A stretch of DNA of 64,000 nucleotides from Mycobacterium sp. 050128 (GTDB lineage Bacteria > Actinomycetota > Actinomycetes > Mycobacteriales > Mycobacteriaceae), in contig NZ_JAZGLW010000002.1 of NCBI RefSeq assembly GCF_036409155.1, positions 434,001-498,000 of the forward strand, read 5' to 3'. How positions within the stretch are numbered: the first letter of the stretch is position 1; every line of letters starts with the position of its first letter. The notes beneath the pieces are model-generated. The model ran no database searches and was not told where the DNA came from. It saw only the letters and a list, made by a program, of their open reading frames with translations. The position numbers and the translations under genes were made by a program. This document shows positions 1 through 13,082 of the stretch, one piece after another.

Positions 1-70
1 CGACACGACGACAACGGGTGGCGTTGCGGCGAAAGGTAATACGGACGCGACGCGTCAGGCCAACCATCCG

Positions 71-3000
71 ATGATGGGGGCACTCAGCGTGCGCCGCCAG
101 CCGTCGTCGACGGCGGTGCTGTTGGTAGCGGCGTTCGGCGCCTTCCTTGCTTTCCTCGACTCGACGATCGTCAACGTCGCATTCCCGAACATCCAGCAGT
201 CCTTCCCCACCTACCCCATCGGCAGCCTGTCCTGGGTGCTCAACGCGTACAACATCGTGTTCGCGGCGTTCCTGGTGGCCGCGGGCAAACTCGCCGACTT
301 GCTCGGGCGCAAGCGGATGTTCATCTGGGGCGTCGTGCTGTTCACGGCGGCCTCGTGGCTGTGCGCGCTGGCCGCCACCGTTGAGCAACTGGTCGCGTTC
401 CGGATCCTGCAGGGCATCGGCGCCGCACTGCTGGTGCCGGCATCCCTCGCCCTGGTCGTCGAGGGCTTCGAGGTCGCGCGCCGCGCCCACGGCGTGGGGT
501 TGTGGGGCGCCGCGGCGGCCATCGCGTCGGGCCTGGGTCCGCCGATCGGCGGGGCGATCGTGCAGGTGTCCGATTGGCGCTGGGCGTTTTTGGTGAACGT
601 GCCGCTGGGCGTCGTCGCGGTGGTGGTGGCCCGACGCGAGCTGGTGGAAAGCCGTTCGCCCGGACAACGACGACTGCCCGATCTGCGCGGGGCGGTGCTG
701 CTCGCGGCCGCACTCGGCTTATTGACCCTCGGGTTGATCAAGGGCCCGGACTGGGGCTGGTCCAGCACCGGCACGATCGGGTCGTTCGTGGCCGCGGCCC
801 TCGCCCTGGTCGGGTTCGTGATCAGCTCCCGACACCACCCGTCGCCGCTGATCGAACCCGCCTACCTGCGGGTCCAGTCCTTCGTCGCGGGCAACGCCCT
901 GACGATCGTCGCGGGCGCGGGCTTCTACGGCTATCTCCTGACGCACGTGCTGTTCCTGAATTACGTGTGGGGATACAACCTGCTCGAGACCGGCCTCGCG
1001 GTCGCCCCCGCCGCGCTCGTCGCGGCCGTCGTCGCGGCGAAGCTGGGCAAGATCGCCGACCGGCGCGGACACCGCGCGATCATCTTCATCGGGGCGCTGA
1101 TCTGGGCCGGCAGCCTGGTCTGGTACTTCCAGCGCGTCGGAACGCATCCGAACTTCCTGCGCGAGTGGCTGCCCGGCCAGCTGCTGCAGGGGCTCGGCGT
1201 CGGCGCCACGCTGCCGCTGCTCGGCAGCGCCGCCTTGGCCCGGGTACCCAAGGGCGGCAGCTACGCGACCGCCTCGGCGGTGGTCAGCAGCTGCCGCCAA
1301 CTGGGCGCGGTGATCGGAATCGCGTTACTGGTCGTCCTGATCGGGACACCGGCACGCGGTGAGGCCGCGGAGGCGTTGCGACGAGGCTGGGTGATGGCAG
1401 CCATCTGCTTCGCGGCGGTAGCCATCGGGGCGTTGTTCCTCGGCCGCACCGGTCCACAGGCGGCGGATGCCGCCGTCGTCGCCGAACCGACACCGAAATT
1501 CGAACCACGTTCGCGCGCAACGGCTGTCGCGCGGCACGAACAGGTGCTTGCGGTCGACCGCAAAGACGACCTGCTGGAGACCCTGCCGCTGTTCGCCGGC
1601 CTGGATCCGGACGCTCTTGCCGATCTACGGCACAGCGCCGAGGAGATTGAACTCACGGCGGGCACCTATCTGTTCCACGAGGGCGACGCGGCCGATTCCC
1701 TGTACGTGGTGCGCAACGGCCGCGTGCAAGCGCTGCAGCAGGGCGTTGCGATCCGGGAACTGGGGCGCGGCGAAGTGATCGGCGAGCTCGGACTGTTCAC
1801 CGGCGCACCGCGGTCCGCGTCCATCCGGGCGGTGCGCGACTCCACCCTGGTACGGCTCACCAAGGCGCAGTTCGACAAGATCGCCGACGTCGGCATGCTC
1901 GGCGCCTTGGTGCGCTCGCTGGCCACCCGGCTGCACCAGTTGCCACCGCCGACAACGGCCAACCTGACGACCTGCGATGTGGTGGTCGCGATTGTCGGCG
2001 TCGACGCCGACGCGCCCGTGACGATGGTGGCCCACGAACTGGTGTACCTGCTGTCGGGCTACGTCCGCGCGGTGCGACCGGGCCGCGTCGACCGCGAGGG
2101 GCTGGAGCGGGCCGAGCGGGCCGCGGACAAGGTGGTGTTGCAGGCGCAGGTCGACGATGCGGAATGGCGAGACTTCTGCCTGCGCGTCGCCGATCGGATC
2201 GTGCTCGTCGCCGGAAATCCGGCGCCACCGGCCGATCCGCTGCCCGATCGCGCGGTCGGCGCAGATCTGCTGCTGGCCGGTCCGCCCGCCAGCCGGGAGC
2301 ATCGGCGCGCCTGGGAAGAACTGCTCACGCCGCGGTCGGTACTGACGTTGCGTACCTCCGGCTCTGCCGAGGACCTGCGGCCGCTCGCAGCGCGCATCGT
2401 CGGGCGTTCGATCGGTTTGGTCCTGGGCGGTGGGGGTGCTCGGGCGTTCGCCCATCTCGGCGTGCTCGAGGAGCTGGAAGCCGCCGGCGTCGTCGTCGAT
2501 CGATTCGCCGGCACCAGCATGGGCGCGATCGTCGCCGCGCTGGCGGCCAGCGGCCTGGACGCGGCGGGCGTCGACGCCTACGTGTACGAGTACTTCATCC
2601 GCACCAATCCGATCCGCGACTACACCGTGCCGATCAAGGGATTGACGCGCGGGCGGCGCATTCCGGCGCTGCTGCGTCGGGCCTACGGCGAGCGGCTGAT
2701 CGAGGAACTGCCCAAGGAGTTCCGGTGCGTCAGCGTCGACCTGCTGGGGCGGCGCACCGTGGTGCACCGCCGGGGCCCGGTTGCCGACGCCGTGGGGTGT
2801 TCGCTGCGCCTGCCGGGCATCTTCCCGCCCTACGTCTACGGCGGCACGCTGCACGTCGACGGAGGGGTACTCGACAACCTTCCCGTCTCGTCGCTGTCGA
2901 GCACCGAGGGCCCGCTGGTCGCGGTTGCCGTCGGTTTCGGCGGCGACGCGACGGCGTCCACGAGCGAATTCGTCGATCCCCCACGTGTTCCCGGGATCGG

Positions 3001-3199
3001 CGAGACCCTCATTCGCACGATGATGATGGGCAGCGGGCTGGCCGCCGCCGCGACGCTGGCTCAAGCCGACGTGGTGATCCGACCCAGCAGCCGCGGTGTC
3101 GGGCTGCTGGAGTTCCATCAGATCGACCAGGCCCGCGAGGCCGGCCGGGCCGCTGCCCGCGAAGCGTTGCCCCAGATCCTTGCGCTCGCACATCGCTGA
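71..3199 (+). CDS. MFS transporter / cyclic-nucleotide-binding / patatin-like phospholipase fusion
   Basis: A 1042-residue membrane protein with three modules. Residues about 10-460 form a DHA2-type (EmrB/QacA) drug:H+ antiporter region with many hydrophobic segments and a GKLADLLGRKR loop. Residues about 505-615 form a cNMP-binding (CAP_ED) domain (LFAGLDPDAL, FHEGDAADSLYVV, GEVIGELGLFTG). Residues about 780-1000 form a patatin/NTE phospholipase domain with the oxyanion motif GGGGARAF, nucleophile Ser816 in GTSMG and catalytic Asp930 in DGG. The same architecture is known from M. tuberculosis Rv3728 and Rv3239c. A lipid or lysolipid hydrolase gated by a nucleotide and coupled to export is plausible; substrates are unknown. 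The start is ATG-ATG without a clear ribosome site, so a GTG at about 89 is possible. Nothing recognisable precedes it in bases 1-70. Confidence 0.9.
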   Translation: MMGALSVRRQPSSTAVLLVAAFGAFLAFLDSTIVNVAFPNIQQSFPTYPIGSLSWVLNAYNIVFAAFLVAAGKLADLLGRKRMFIWGVVLFTAASWLCALAATVEQLVAFRILQGIGAALLVPASLALVVEGFEVARRAHGVGLWGAAAAIASGLGPPIGGAIVQVSDWRWAFLVNVPLGVVAVVVARRELVESRSPGQRRLPDLRGAVLLAAALGLLTLGLIKGPDWGWSSTGTIGSFVAAALALVGFVISSRHHPSPLIEPAYLRVQSFVAGNALTIVAGAGFYGYLLTHVLFLNYVWGYNLLETGLAVAPAALVAAVVAAKLGKIADRRGHRAIIFIGALIWAGSLVWYFQRVGTHPNFLREWLPGQLLQGLGVGATLPLLGSAALARVPKGGSYATASAVVSSCRQLGAVIGIALLVVLIGTPARGEAAEALRRGWVMAAICFAAVAIGALFLGRTGPQAADAAVVAEPTPKFEPRSRATAVARHEQVLAVDRKDDLLETLPLFAGLDPDALADLRHSAEEIELTAGTYLFHEGDAADSLYVVRNGRVQALQQGVAIRELGRGEVIGELGLFTGAPRSASIRAVRDSTLVRLTKAQFDKIADVGMLGALVRSLATRLHQLPPPTTANLTTCDVVVAIVGVDADAPVTMVAHELVYLLSGYVRAVRPGRVDREGLERAERAADKVVLQAQVDDAEWRDFCLRVADRIVLVAGNPAPPADPLPDRAVGADLLLAGPPASREHRRAWEELLTPRSVLTLRTSGSAEDLRPLAARIVGRSIGLVLGGGGARAFAHLGVLEELEAAGVVVDRFAGTSMGAIVAALAASGLDAAGVDAYVYEYFIRTNPIRDYTVPIKGLTRGRRIPALLRRAYGERLIEELPKEFRCVSVDLLGRRTVVHRRGPVADAVGCSLRLPGIFPPYVYGGTLHVDGGVLDNLPVSSLSSTEGPLVAVAVGFGGDATASTSEFVDPPRVPGIGETLIRTMMMGSGLAAAATLAQADVVIRPSSRGVGLLEFHQIDQAREAGRAAAREALPQILALAHR

Positions 3200-3466
3200 A
3201 CACGTCAAATATGATGCGGCACAAGGGATTTAGTGTTTCCGTTACGCCGGGTAGCAAAGCACGAACCCCTGCGTTGCCTGGAATTCACCAACCGTTCGCA
3301 GCGGCCGGCCGGGGCCCGCGAATAGCGGTGGCCTGTTGGACGAAAACACGGGCAGCCGCGGGGGTAACACGATCGCGCATTTGCCACCGTGATGTTGTAG
3401 TTTTCGAGCGGTGATATTGGTCGCGGCTTACCGTCATGGTTGCCGGACCGTGAATAGGAGTCAGCG

Positions 3467-5148
<1,682 letters not shown>

Positions 5149-5158
<10 letters not shown>

Positions 5159-6279
5159 TCGCCCACGGGCGACACCGGGACGAGCCCCGCCGGGTTCGGC
5201 GACACCAGCGCCGAGAGGCGTTTGAGGCACACGGACGGGTCGACGTCGTCCAGGTCGATCCCGGCGAACGTGTCCGCGTCGACCCGCGCACTGATCAAGC
5301 ACGGGCGGACCGGCTGATCCGTGTTCGGATCGGTCGTTTCGACGACACCGCTGAAAATCACCACCCTGAATCGGCGCTCGCCGTCGAGGGCGAAGACGGT
5401 CGCCAAAGCCAGCAGCGCCAGCCGTGCAATAGTGCTGGCGTACAACGCTTTCACCTGCCCTACCGGCCGCGCCGTCTCGACAACCGTGTCGCGGCTCTTG
5501 ACGTAGCGGTACGCCTTGGCCGACGGGACGACAGCCACGGTGGGCAGTTCATATTCGACGACCAATTGGCCTGTGGCCGGGGCATACTCGACTACGGGCT
5601 TGGGGGTGATGCCGCGTGGCAACGACATCGCCGCGAGCACCGATTCGACGTGGGCCGCCAACTCGGCCGGGGCGGGCGTCGGCGCGTCGGGCAGCTGGCG
5701 CAATCCTGTTCGCAGCAGATCGGTCAGGGCGGCTACCTGGGATTCGATTTTCGCGTTCTGCCGATCCACCTGCGCGGCCACGCCGTCGAGGTCGTAGACG
5801 TCGCGTTCCAGCACAACGCCTTTGGGCCAGCAGCTCTGCTGCCATTCACGCCGGCGGGCCAGCTCCGCGGCTTTAGCCCTCGCTTCGGCGGCCCGCACCG
5901 CCGCATAGAGCGCTTTGGTCGTTTCGAGTTCTTTCAATCGCTGCTGTTCGCGCACCGGGTGCCGCCGGCGGGCCAGCTGATATTGATAGCGGGCCTGCCC
6001 CAGTAGCCGCTCTGCGTCGGGCACTCGGTCGTAGGCCGGCGGCTGCACGAAGTCCGCAAGCCGGGGCAACGGTTCAGCGATCTCCAAGTAGTGGATCCGC
6101 ATTTCGCAGACTTCGGCGTTGTCCCGGGCTTTGCCGACGGTGTAGTAATTTTCGAGCATCTGGCACGCCGACTCCCAGTTCTCGATGTCGGATCGCCGCG
6201 CGGAACGCCACAGGTTCCACAGCGCCTGGTACGCCTCCAGTTCGGCGACACGACGCTGGGCGTCGTCAAATGGCCCCAT
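5149..6279 (-). CDS. Conserved hypothetical: restriction-endonuclease-associated domain without a nuclease
   Basis: A 376-residue soluble protein. The N-terminal two thirds are helical and charged (coiled-coil-like around 90-150), with KPVVEYAPATGQLVVEYELP near 230-250. The C-terminal part (about 280-370: ARLALLALATVFALD, DPNTDQPVRPCLISARV, IDLDDVDPSVCLKRL, VSPNPAGLVPV) resembles the region that, as I recall, precedes an Mrr-like nuclease in actinobacterial 'restriction endonuclease' proteins. Here the protein stops where the nuclease would begin, so it may be a stand-alone partner or a shortened form. Its stop overlaps the kinase gene convergently by 10 nt. Function unknown. Confidence 0.75.
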
Positions 6280-6427
6280 GCTTTCCCCTGACCGCGCGAC
6301 TTCGTCCCTTCAGAACTTAACGCGTCAGATGCGGCACGTGTAGCGGGATGTCGAGTCGCCGAGCGTGGGAGCCACGGATTACCAAGCCCCGCGAGCGCGC
6401 GGTCGACCCCCACGCCCGACGACGGAT

Positions 6428-8605
<2,178 letters not shown>

Positions 8606-8778
8606 TGGAGTTCCTATCGTGAGGGGGGCCTCTGCCTTCGCTTGCGGGAAGGTGGACCGCCCCACCCTAGGAAGTTTCGATGGCAAACTTGTTACGCACG
8701 CGTCAACGATGCGCTTCATCGGTTTCGAACATGAGACCCCGTATCGCCTACCCGTGCAGGCTCGCTTCCTGTGTCGGG

Positions 8779-9594
8779 TCAGGCGGCCGTAGCGCGTTTG
8801 CGGCGCACCAGCAGGGTCGTCTTGACGATCAGGAACAACACCGCGACGCCCATCATCAGCGTGGACAGCGCGTAGGCGCCGTACTCGGCCCCGCGGGCGT
8901 AGCGGTCGTTGACCAGTAGCGTCAAAGTTTGCGACTCCCCCGGCAAGTTGGACGACACCATGATGACCCCGCCGAACTCGCCGAGGGTGCGCGCGGTGGT
9001 CAGCACGGTTCCGTAGATCAGGCCCCACCGAATGGTCGGCAACGTGATCCGCCAAAACGTCTGCCACGGCCCCGAACCCAGGGTTGCCGCCGCCTGCTCC
9101 TGCTCGGTTCCCACCTCCTGCAGCACCGGTTGGACCTCACGCACCACGAAGGGCAAGGTCACGAAGATGCTGACGAGCACAAGCCCGGGAAGACCAATGA
9201 TGATTTTGATGCCGAGGTCGTTTTCAACGAAGCCCAAAGCCCCGGCCGAGCCCCACAGCAGGATCAGGGCGACCCCCACAATGATGGGCGACACGGCGAA
9301 GGGCAGGTCGACGAGCGCCTGGAGCACACCACGCCCGCGAAAACGGCCGCGCGCGAGCAGTAACGAGGTGAGTACACCAAAGACCACGTTCAGCGGCACC
9401 ACGATTGCGACGACGAGAAGTGACAGGTGCAGCGCCGAGATCGCGGCCGGTGTGGTGATCCACGCGAAGAACTGATCGAGCCCCGGCCGGAAGGTCCGCC
9501 ACAGGATGATCGACACGGGGACGATCAGCATCACGCCGACATAGGCCAGCGTCACGGATCGGGTGACGTAGCGAGCCCACGAAGACGACGTCAT
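8779..9594 (-). CDS. cysW: Sulfate/thiosulfate ABC transporter permease CysW
   Basis: A 271-residue inner-membrane permease with about six membrane helices and the EAA-type loop for ATPase contact ([23 protein letters not shown]). With CysT it forms the channel for sulfate brought by SubI. The ATG at 9594 overlaps the cysT stop as ATGA, so translation is coupled. No ATPase gene (cysA) follows: the next gene downstream is glutamine synthetase. The subunit must therefore use an ATPase encoded elsewhere. Length matches M. tuberculosis CysW (about 272). Confidence 0.95.
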   Translation of the reverse strand: MTSSSWARYVTRSVTLAYVGVMLIVPVSIILWRTFRPGLDQFFAWITTPAAISALHLSLLVVAIVVPLNVVFGVLTSLLLARGRFRGRGVLQALVDLPFAVSPIIVGVALILLWGSAGALGFVENDLGIKIIIGLPGLVLVSIFVTLPFVVREVQPVLQEVGTEQEQAAATLGSGPWQTFWRITLPTIRWGLIYGTVLTTARTLGEFGGVIMVSSNLPGESQTLTLLVNDRYARGAEYGAYALSTLMMGVAVLFLIVKTTLLVRRKRATAA

Positions 9595-10493
9595 GCCGCC
9601 TTTTCCTCGCGTTTGGCCGTGCGCCCGCCCACGATGCGCAGCAGCACCAGCACGGTGAACGAAATCGACAGCAGCACAATGGACATCGCGGCCGCCCCGG
9701 TGCGGTCGTCGTTTTCGATCAACGAGCGGATCCATTGCGAGGACACTTCGGTTTTGCCCGGCACGGCACCGCCGATGGTCACCACCGAGCCGAACTCGGC
9801 GATGCACCGCGAGAAGGCCAACCCGGCGCCGGTCAGCAATGAGGGAGCTACCGAGGGCAGCACGATAGTGGTGAAGACCTTCGTGCCGCTCGCCCCCAAT
9901 GATGCCGCCGCCTCTTCGACGTCGCGATCGATCTCCAGCAGCACCGGCTGCACGGCGCGCACCACCAACGGCAGCGTGACGAACGCCAGCGCCATCCCCA
10001 CTCCGGGCGGCGTGTGCTGCAGATGAATGTGCACCGGGCTGTTCTTGCCGTAGAGGGCCAGCATCACCAGGCTGGTCACTATGGTCGGCAGCGCGAACGG
10101 CAGATCGATGATCGCGTCGATCAGCCCTTTCCCGACGAAGTCGTCCCGCACCAACACCCACGCGGTCGCCAGCCCGAACACCACGTCGAGAATGGTTACC
10201 ACCAAGGAAATCCCGAACGTCACCTGAAACGACTGGACCGCGGCATGCGAGGTTACCGCCAGCCAAAAGGCCTGCCATCCGCCGCCGGCGGCCTGCCACG
10301 CGATGGCGACCAACGGCAGCAGCACGATCACCGACAGCCACAGGGTCGTCACCCCAACCCGAAGTGAGGTCAGACCCGGCCTGGTCGTCGGGCGCAGCCC
10401 CTCCGGCGGCTCCGGAAGTTCGCTACCGGGGGTGGCCAGCTCGGGCCGGATCGCCTCCGGACCGAGGCTTTCGCCTAAAAGGGATCCAGTCAT
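9591..10493 (-). CDS. cysT: Sulfate/thiosulfate ABC transporter permease CysT
   Basis: A 300-residue permease partner of CysW. About six membrane helices are visible after a Pro-rich cytosolic N-terminus of about 45 residues. The EAA loop is DVEEAAASLGASGTKVFTTIVLP. The core (DLPFALPTIVTSLVMLALYG; GAVPGKTEVSSQWIRSLIEND) is very close to what I remember of the M. tuberculosis protein. Its start overlaps the end of subI by 4 nt and its end overlaps cysW by 4 nt, giving a tightly coupled subI-cysT-cysW operon. Confidence 0.95.
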   Translation of the reverse strand: MTGSLLGESLGPEAIRPELATPGSELPEPPEGLRPTTRPGLTSLRVGVTTLWLSVIVLLPLVAIAWQAAGGGWQAFWLAVTSHAAVQSFQVTFGISLVVTILDVVFGLATAWVLVRDDFVGKGLIDAIIDLPFALPTIVTSLVMLALYGKNSPVHIHLQHTPPGVGMALAFVTLPLVVRAVQPVLLEIDRDVEEAAASLGASGTKVFTTIVLPSVAPSLLTGAGLAFSRCIAEFGSVVTIGGAVPGKTEVSSQWIRSLIENDDRTGAAAMSIVLLSISFTVLVLLRIVGGRTAKREEKAA

Positions 10494-11527
10494 CCGGTGG
10501 CCTGCATGTAGACCTTGGTGATGTTTCCGGTGTTCTTGTCGAACAGCTGCGAATCCGCCGTGCCCCAGCCTCCGAGGTCATCGATCGTCCAGAGTTTGAC
10601 AGGCACCGGATACTGACTCCGGAAGCTGGCGGTGACGGCGGGATCGATCGGCCGGAAACCTGCTTGCGCCCAAAGCTTCTGCGCGGCGGCGCTGTACTGG
10701 AAGTTCTTGAAGGCGGTCGCGACATCCAGGTGCGCGCTGGTGCTCACTACGGCCACCGGATTCTCGATCTTGAACGTCTGCGACGGGATGATGTGTTCGA
10801 CGGGCTTGCCCTGCCGCTCGGCGGCGATGGCCTCGTTCTCGTAGCTGATCAACACATCGCCACTGCCCTCGGCGAAAACAGACGTGGCAATCCGCCCCGA
10901 CCCGGGCCGCAACTTGACGTGCTCGTGCACCAACGTGCTGATGAAATCGATACCCGCCTGCGGATCCGCGCCGCCACGGCTCTTGGCGGCATACGGCGCG
11001 AGCAGATTCCATTTCGCCGAACCCGAACTCAGCGGGCTGGGCGTGATGACCTCGACGCCGGGCCTGAGCAGATCGTCCCAATCTCTGATGCCCTTCGGAT
11101 TACCCTTGCGCACAACCAAAGTCACGACCGACCCGAACGGGTTGCCATGGCCGGCGCCCTTGTCCCAATCCGCGGCCACCTTTCCCGCCTTCACCAAGCG
11201 GGTGATGTCGGGTTCGACGGAGAAGTTCACGATGTCGGCCGGTTTCCCTTCGACGACCCCGCGCGACTGGTCGGCTGACGCCGCGTAAGACGTGACCACC
11301 TGGACGCCTTTGCCTTCTGCCGAGGCATTGAAGGCCGGAATCACCTTGCTCCAGCCAGGTTCTGGAACCGAATAGGCCACCAGAGTGATCTTGGTGTCCG
11401 CGTTGTTCAGCCCGCTGCCGCCCACGGCATCGCTGGCGCCGCCCGCACATGCCGCGACCAGGCCGGCGGCCGACAGTATCGCGACGCCATGGCGCCACCG
11501 GGGTCCAATACCGATGTCGTCGAGCAT
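10490..11527 (-). CDS. subI: Sulfate-binding lipoprotein SubI
   Basis: A 345-residue lipoprotein that captures sulfate (or thiosulfate) outside the membrane and passes it to CysT/CysW. A signal peptide ends in the lipobox GLVAAC (residues about 22-27). The mature chain has family blocks ITLVAYSVPEPGW, DIVNFSVEPDI, SGSAKWNLLAPYAA, GSGDVLISYENEAI and AQKLWAQAGFRP. It is first in the operon. A 113-nt leader separates it from a short Cys-Cys open frame at 11641-11697, which suggests cysteine-responsive control. The absence of cysA next to it is unusual and may mark a second copy of the transporter. Confidence 0.93.
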   Translation of the reverse strand: MLDDIGIGPRWRHGVAILSAAGLVAACAGGASDAVGGSGLNNADTKITLVAYSVPEPGWSKVIPAFNASAEGKGVQVVTSYAASADQSRGVVEGKPADIVNFSVEPDITRLVKAGKVAADWDKGAGHGNPFGSVVTLVVRKGNPKGIRDWDDLLRPGVEVITPSPLSSGSAKWNLLAPYAAKSRGGADPQAGIDFISTLVHEHVKLRPGSGRIATSVFAEGSGDVLISYENEAIAAERQGKPVEHIIPSQTFKIENPVAVVSTSAHLDVATAFKNFQYSAAAQKLWAQAGFRPIDPAVTASFRSQYPVPVKLWTIDDLGGWGTADSQLFDKNTGNITKVYMQATG

Positions 11528-11640
11528 GAGCCGGCCTTCCAGTGCGGGACGTGGGTGCGTCGATCCCGTTGCTGCGGAAGGGCACTAAGGCATCCGAGGA
11601 ATTCGCCAACTCGAGACCAGACCGCGAACGGACAGCAGAG

Positions 11641-11697
11641 TCAGCGACAACAGCGCACGTCGGCAAAGCGTTCCAGAGAACCGGCTGCCGCATGCAT
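11641..11697 (-). CDS. Probable leaderless Cys-Cys leader peptide upstream of subI
   Basis: An 18-codon frame reading MHAAAGSLERFADVRCCR. A -10-like TACGCT lies six bases before the ATG, as in leaderless mycobacterial transcripts, and no ribosome site is visible. Two consecutive Cys codons sit just before the stop. Leaderless short frames rich in Cys codons upstream of sulfur-assimilation operons are known mycobacterial attenuators: ribosomes stall when Cys-tRNA is scarce and downstream expression rises. Placement (113 nt before subI) and the Cys pair fit that model. Only two Cys codons and an unverified transcript start keep confidence moderate. Confidence 0.5.
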   Translation of the reverse strand: MHAAAGSLERFADVRCCR

Positions 11698-12038
11698 GGC
11701 GCGAGCGTAGCAAAGCACGCGTACCCGTACGGCGCTGCTACAACACGGTATTCGTCGTTGCCAGGGCGGCGACGGAGCCCGCACACCGACTTAGCCGGGC
11801 GTGACGTCGACGTCGCGCGCTCCCATCAGCGGCACCGGCGTAAAAAGTCACGCTGATGAAAAGAGTCGGACACCGGGCGGTAGCGGGTGGATCGGCGCGG
11901 TCTCATGCCGGCAACATTTCGGCGCGTTGGCCCACGATCTTGGCCAACTTACCGTTTAATGCTCCGCAGAGGGCGACTAGCAACCCTTTTCTCAATACCG
12001 TTGCGCGCCGCCAGCCGCGGCTCGAGAAAAGGACGCCC
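11698..12038. other. Divergent intergenic region between subI leader and C39-peptidase gene
   Basis: 341 bases without a supported gene. It should contain the promoter of the sulfate operon on its left side and that of the secreted peptidase on its right. The open frame beginning at 11856 runs through it, but its first 61 codons do not resemble protein, and a signal peptide begins cleanly at 12039. No repeat, RNA gene or clear terminator is visible. Confidence 0.5.
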
Positions 12039-12695
12039 ATGGCCCGCACCCTGATGACGAGAGCCACCACGGCCGCTCTGGCATGGGTTACCGCCGCGGC
12101 GACATCGATCGCCTGGGCCGCGGCTGCCCACGCCACCCCCGGCCCGCCCGCGCCGGACGCCGACCACGAGGCGGGCATGTACGGCGACCCGGCGGCGGCC
12201 GCCCCGCATTGGCGTCGCCAACACTCTTCGGACTGCGGCGAGATCGCGGTCGCCGACGTGGTCGGCGAGCTCACCGGCCGCCAGCCTACCGAGTGGCAGA
12301 TCGCCGCCGTAGCCGAAAATACTTCGGGGGCAACGGGTTCCAAACCGATATGGAATCCTCCAGGCAACACCGACATCAGGGATCTGCCGCCGCTGCTCTG
12401 GCACTACTGGGTCAGGGCTGACAACGTCCAGACCAATATCGCTGCGTTACAACAGGATCTGGCCGACAAGCGCAAGGTGATCGCGCTGGTCAACGCCGAG
12501 ACCATCTGGAACCGCCCAGGCAATCGCGACGTCGGGAACCACTTTGTGGTTGTCACCGGCATCGACACCAAGGCCGGCGTCGTGCATCTCAACGACAGCG
12601 GCATCGATAGCGGCCGCGACGAGCAGATACCGATCGCCACCTTCGGACGGGCATGGGCGCCCAATCACAACTCCGCGGTCGTGACCCGGTCGTAG
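12039..12695 (+). CDS. Secreted C39-family-like cysteine peptidase domain protein
   Basis: A 218-residue exported protein. The ATG at 12039 follows a purine stretch (GAAAAGGA) and opens a Sec signal peptide ending near AAHA. The mature part has the papain-like Peptidase_C39_2 pattern: candidate nucleophile Cys in SSDCGEIAVADV, His in GNHFVVVTGID and Asp in VHLNDSG. Substrate and partners are unknown. Family members are often uncharacterised secreted proteins in mycobacteria. It stands alone, convergent with a small minus-strand gene, and divergent from the sulfate operon. Confidence 0.8.
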   Translation: MARTLMTRATTAALAWVTAAATSIAWAAAAHATPGPPAPDADHEAGMYGDPAAAAPHWRRQHSSDCGEIAVADVVGELTGRQPTEWQIAAVAENTSGATGSKPIWNPPGNTDIRDLPPLLWHYWVRADNVQTNIAALQQDLADKRKVIALVNAETIWNRPGNRDVGNHFVVVTGIDTKAGVVHLNDSGIDSGRDEQIPIATFGRAWAPNHNSAVVTRS

Positions 12696-12715
12696 CGAGG
12701 GAAGCCAAACCTGTT

Positions 12716-12982
12716 TCAGGACAGGCTTTTCATGGAGTCCGACGCGATCACTGCGGATCCGCGCCGACCCTTGGCGAGGCTGCACGACTGGGCCAGCTCG
12801 GGCCCATAGGTCGCCGCACCGCACTCACATTCCCAGCAGATATGCCGGCCGCAGGAACACGGCACGGTTGCCACGATCATGTGTCCGGGCAACAGCCAGT
12901 GACCACGTGCACACCGTTGTGGTGGTCTGTCCATCCATTGCGTGCGCGAGCCATGCGCCAGCTCGTTGACATGAACACTCAC
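12716..12982 (-). CDS. Small Cys-rich (zinc-ribbon-like) hypothetical protein
   Basis: An 88-residue protein with the Cys pattern RCARGHWLLPG, then PCSCGRHICWECECGAATYGP and a last Cys in AQSCSL. Paired Cys and His residues suggest one structural zinc or a zinc-ribbon. I remember similar small mycobacterial proteins of unknown function. Three in-frame GTG codons lie at the 5' end; the one at 12982 sits 9 nt after GGAGG and is chosen, though 12991 or 12988 are possible. Function unknown. Confidence 0.6.
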   Translation of the reverse strand: MSVHVNELAHGSRTQWMDRPPQRCARGHWLLPGHMIVATVPCSCGRHICWECECGAATYGPELAQSCSLAKGRRGSAVIASDSMKSLS

Positions 12983-13082
12983 GGGCACCACCCTCCCACT
13001 GGCATTGACGCCGTGCCAGGGTGATGTGCGAATCGTTATCGTCTCGTTGGCCGTGTCGTTGTCTGCAGATTCGCGTGAGCGA

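Noticed and set aside
1625..3208. Long minus-strand open frame opposite the MFS/patatin gene, and similar long frames opposite the kinase, glutamine synthetase and pyrG.
   Set aside because: Arg/Gly/Pro-rich translations without any motif; typical mirror frames of GC-rich genes.
8660..8720. GTAAC and GAAAC elements before glutamine synthetase, considered as a GlnR box.
   Set aside because: The spacing between the two elements does not fit the 6-base GlnR pattern without forcing it.
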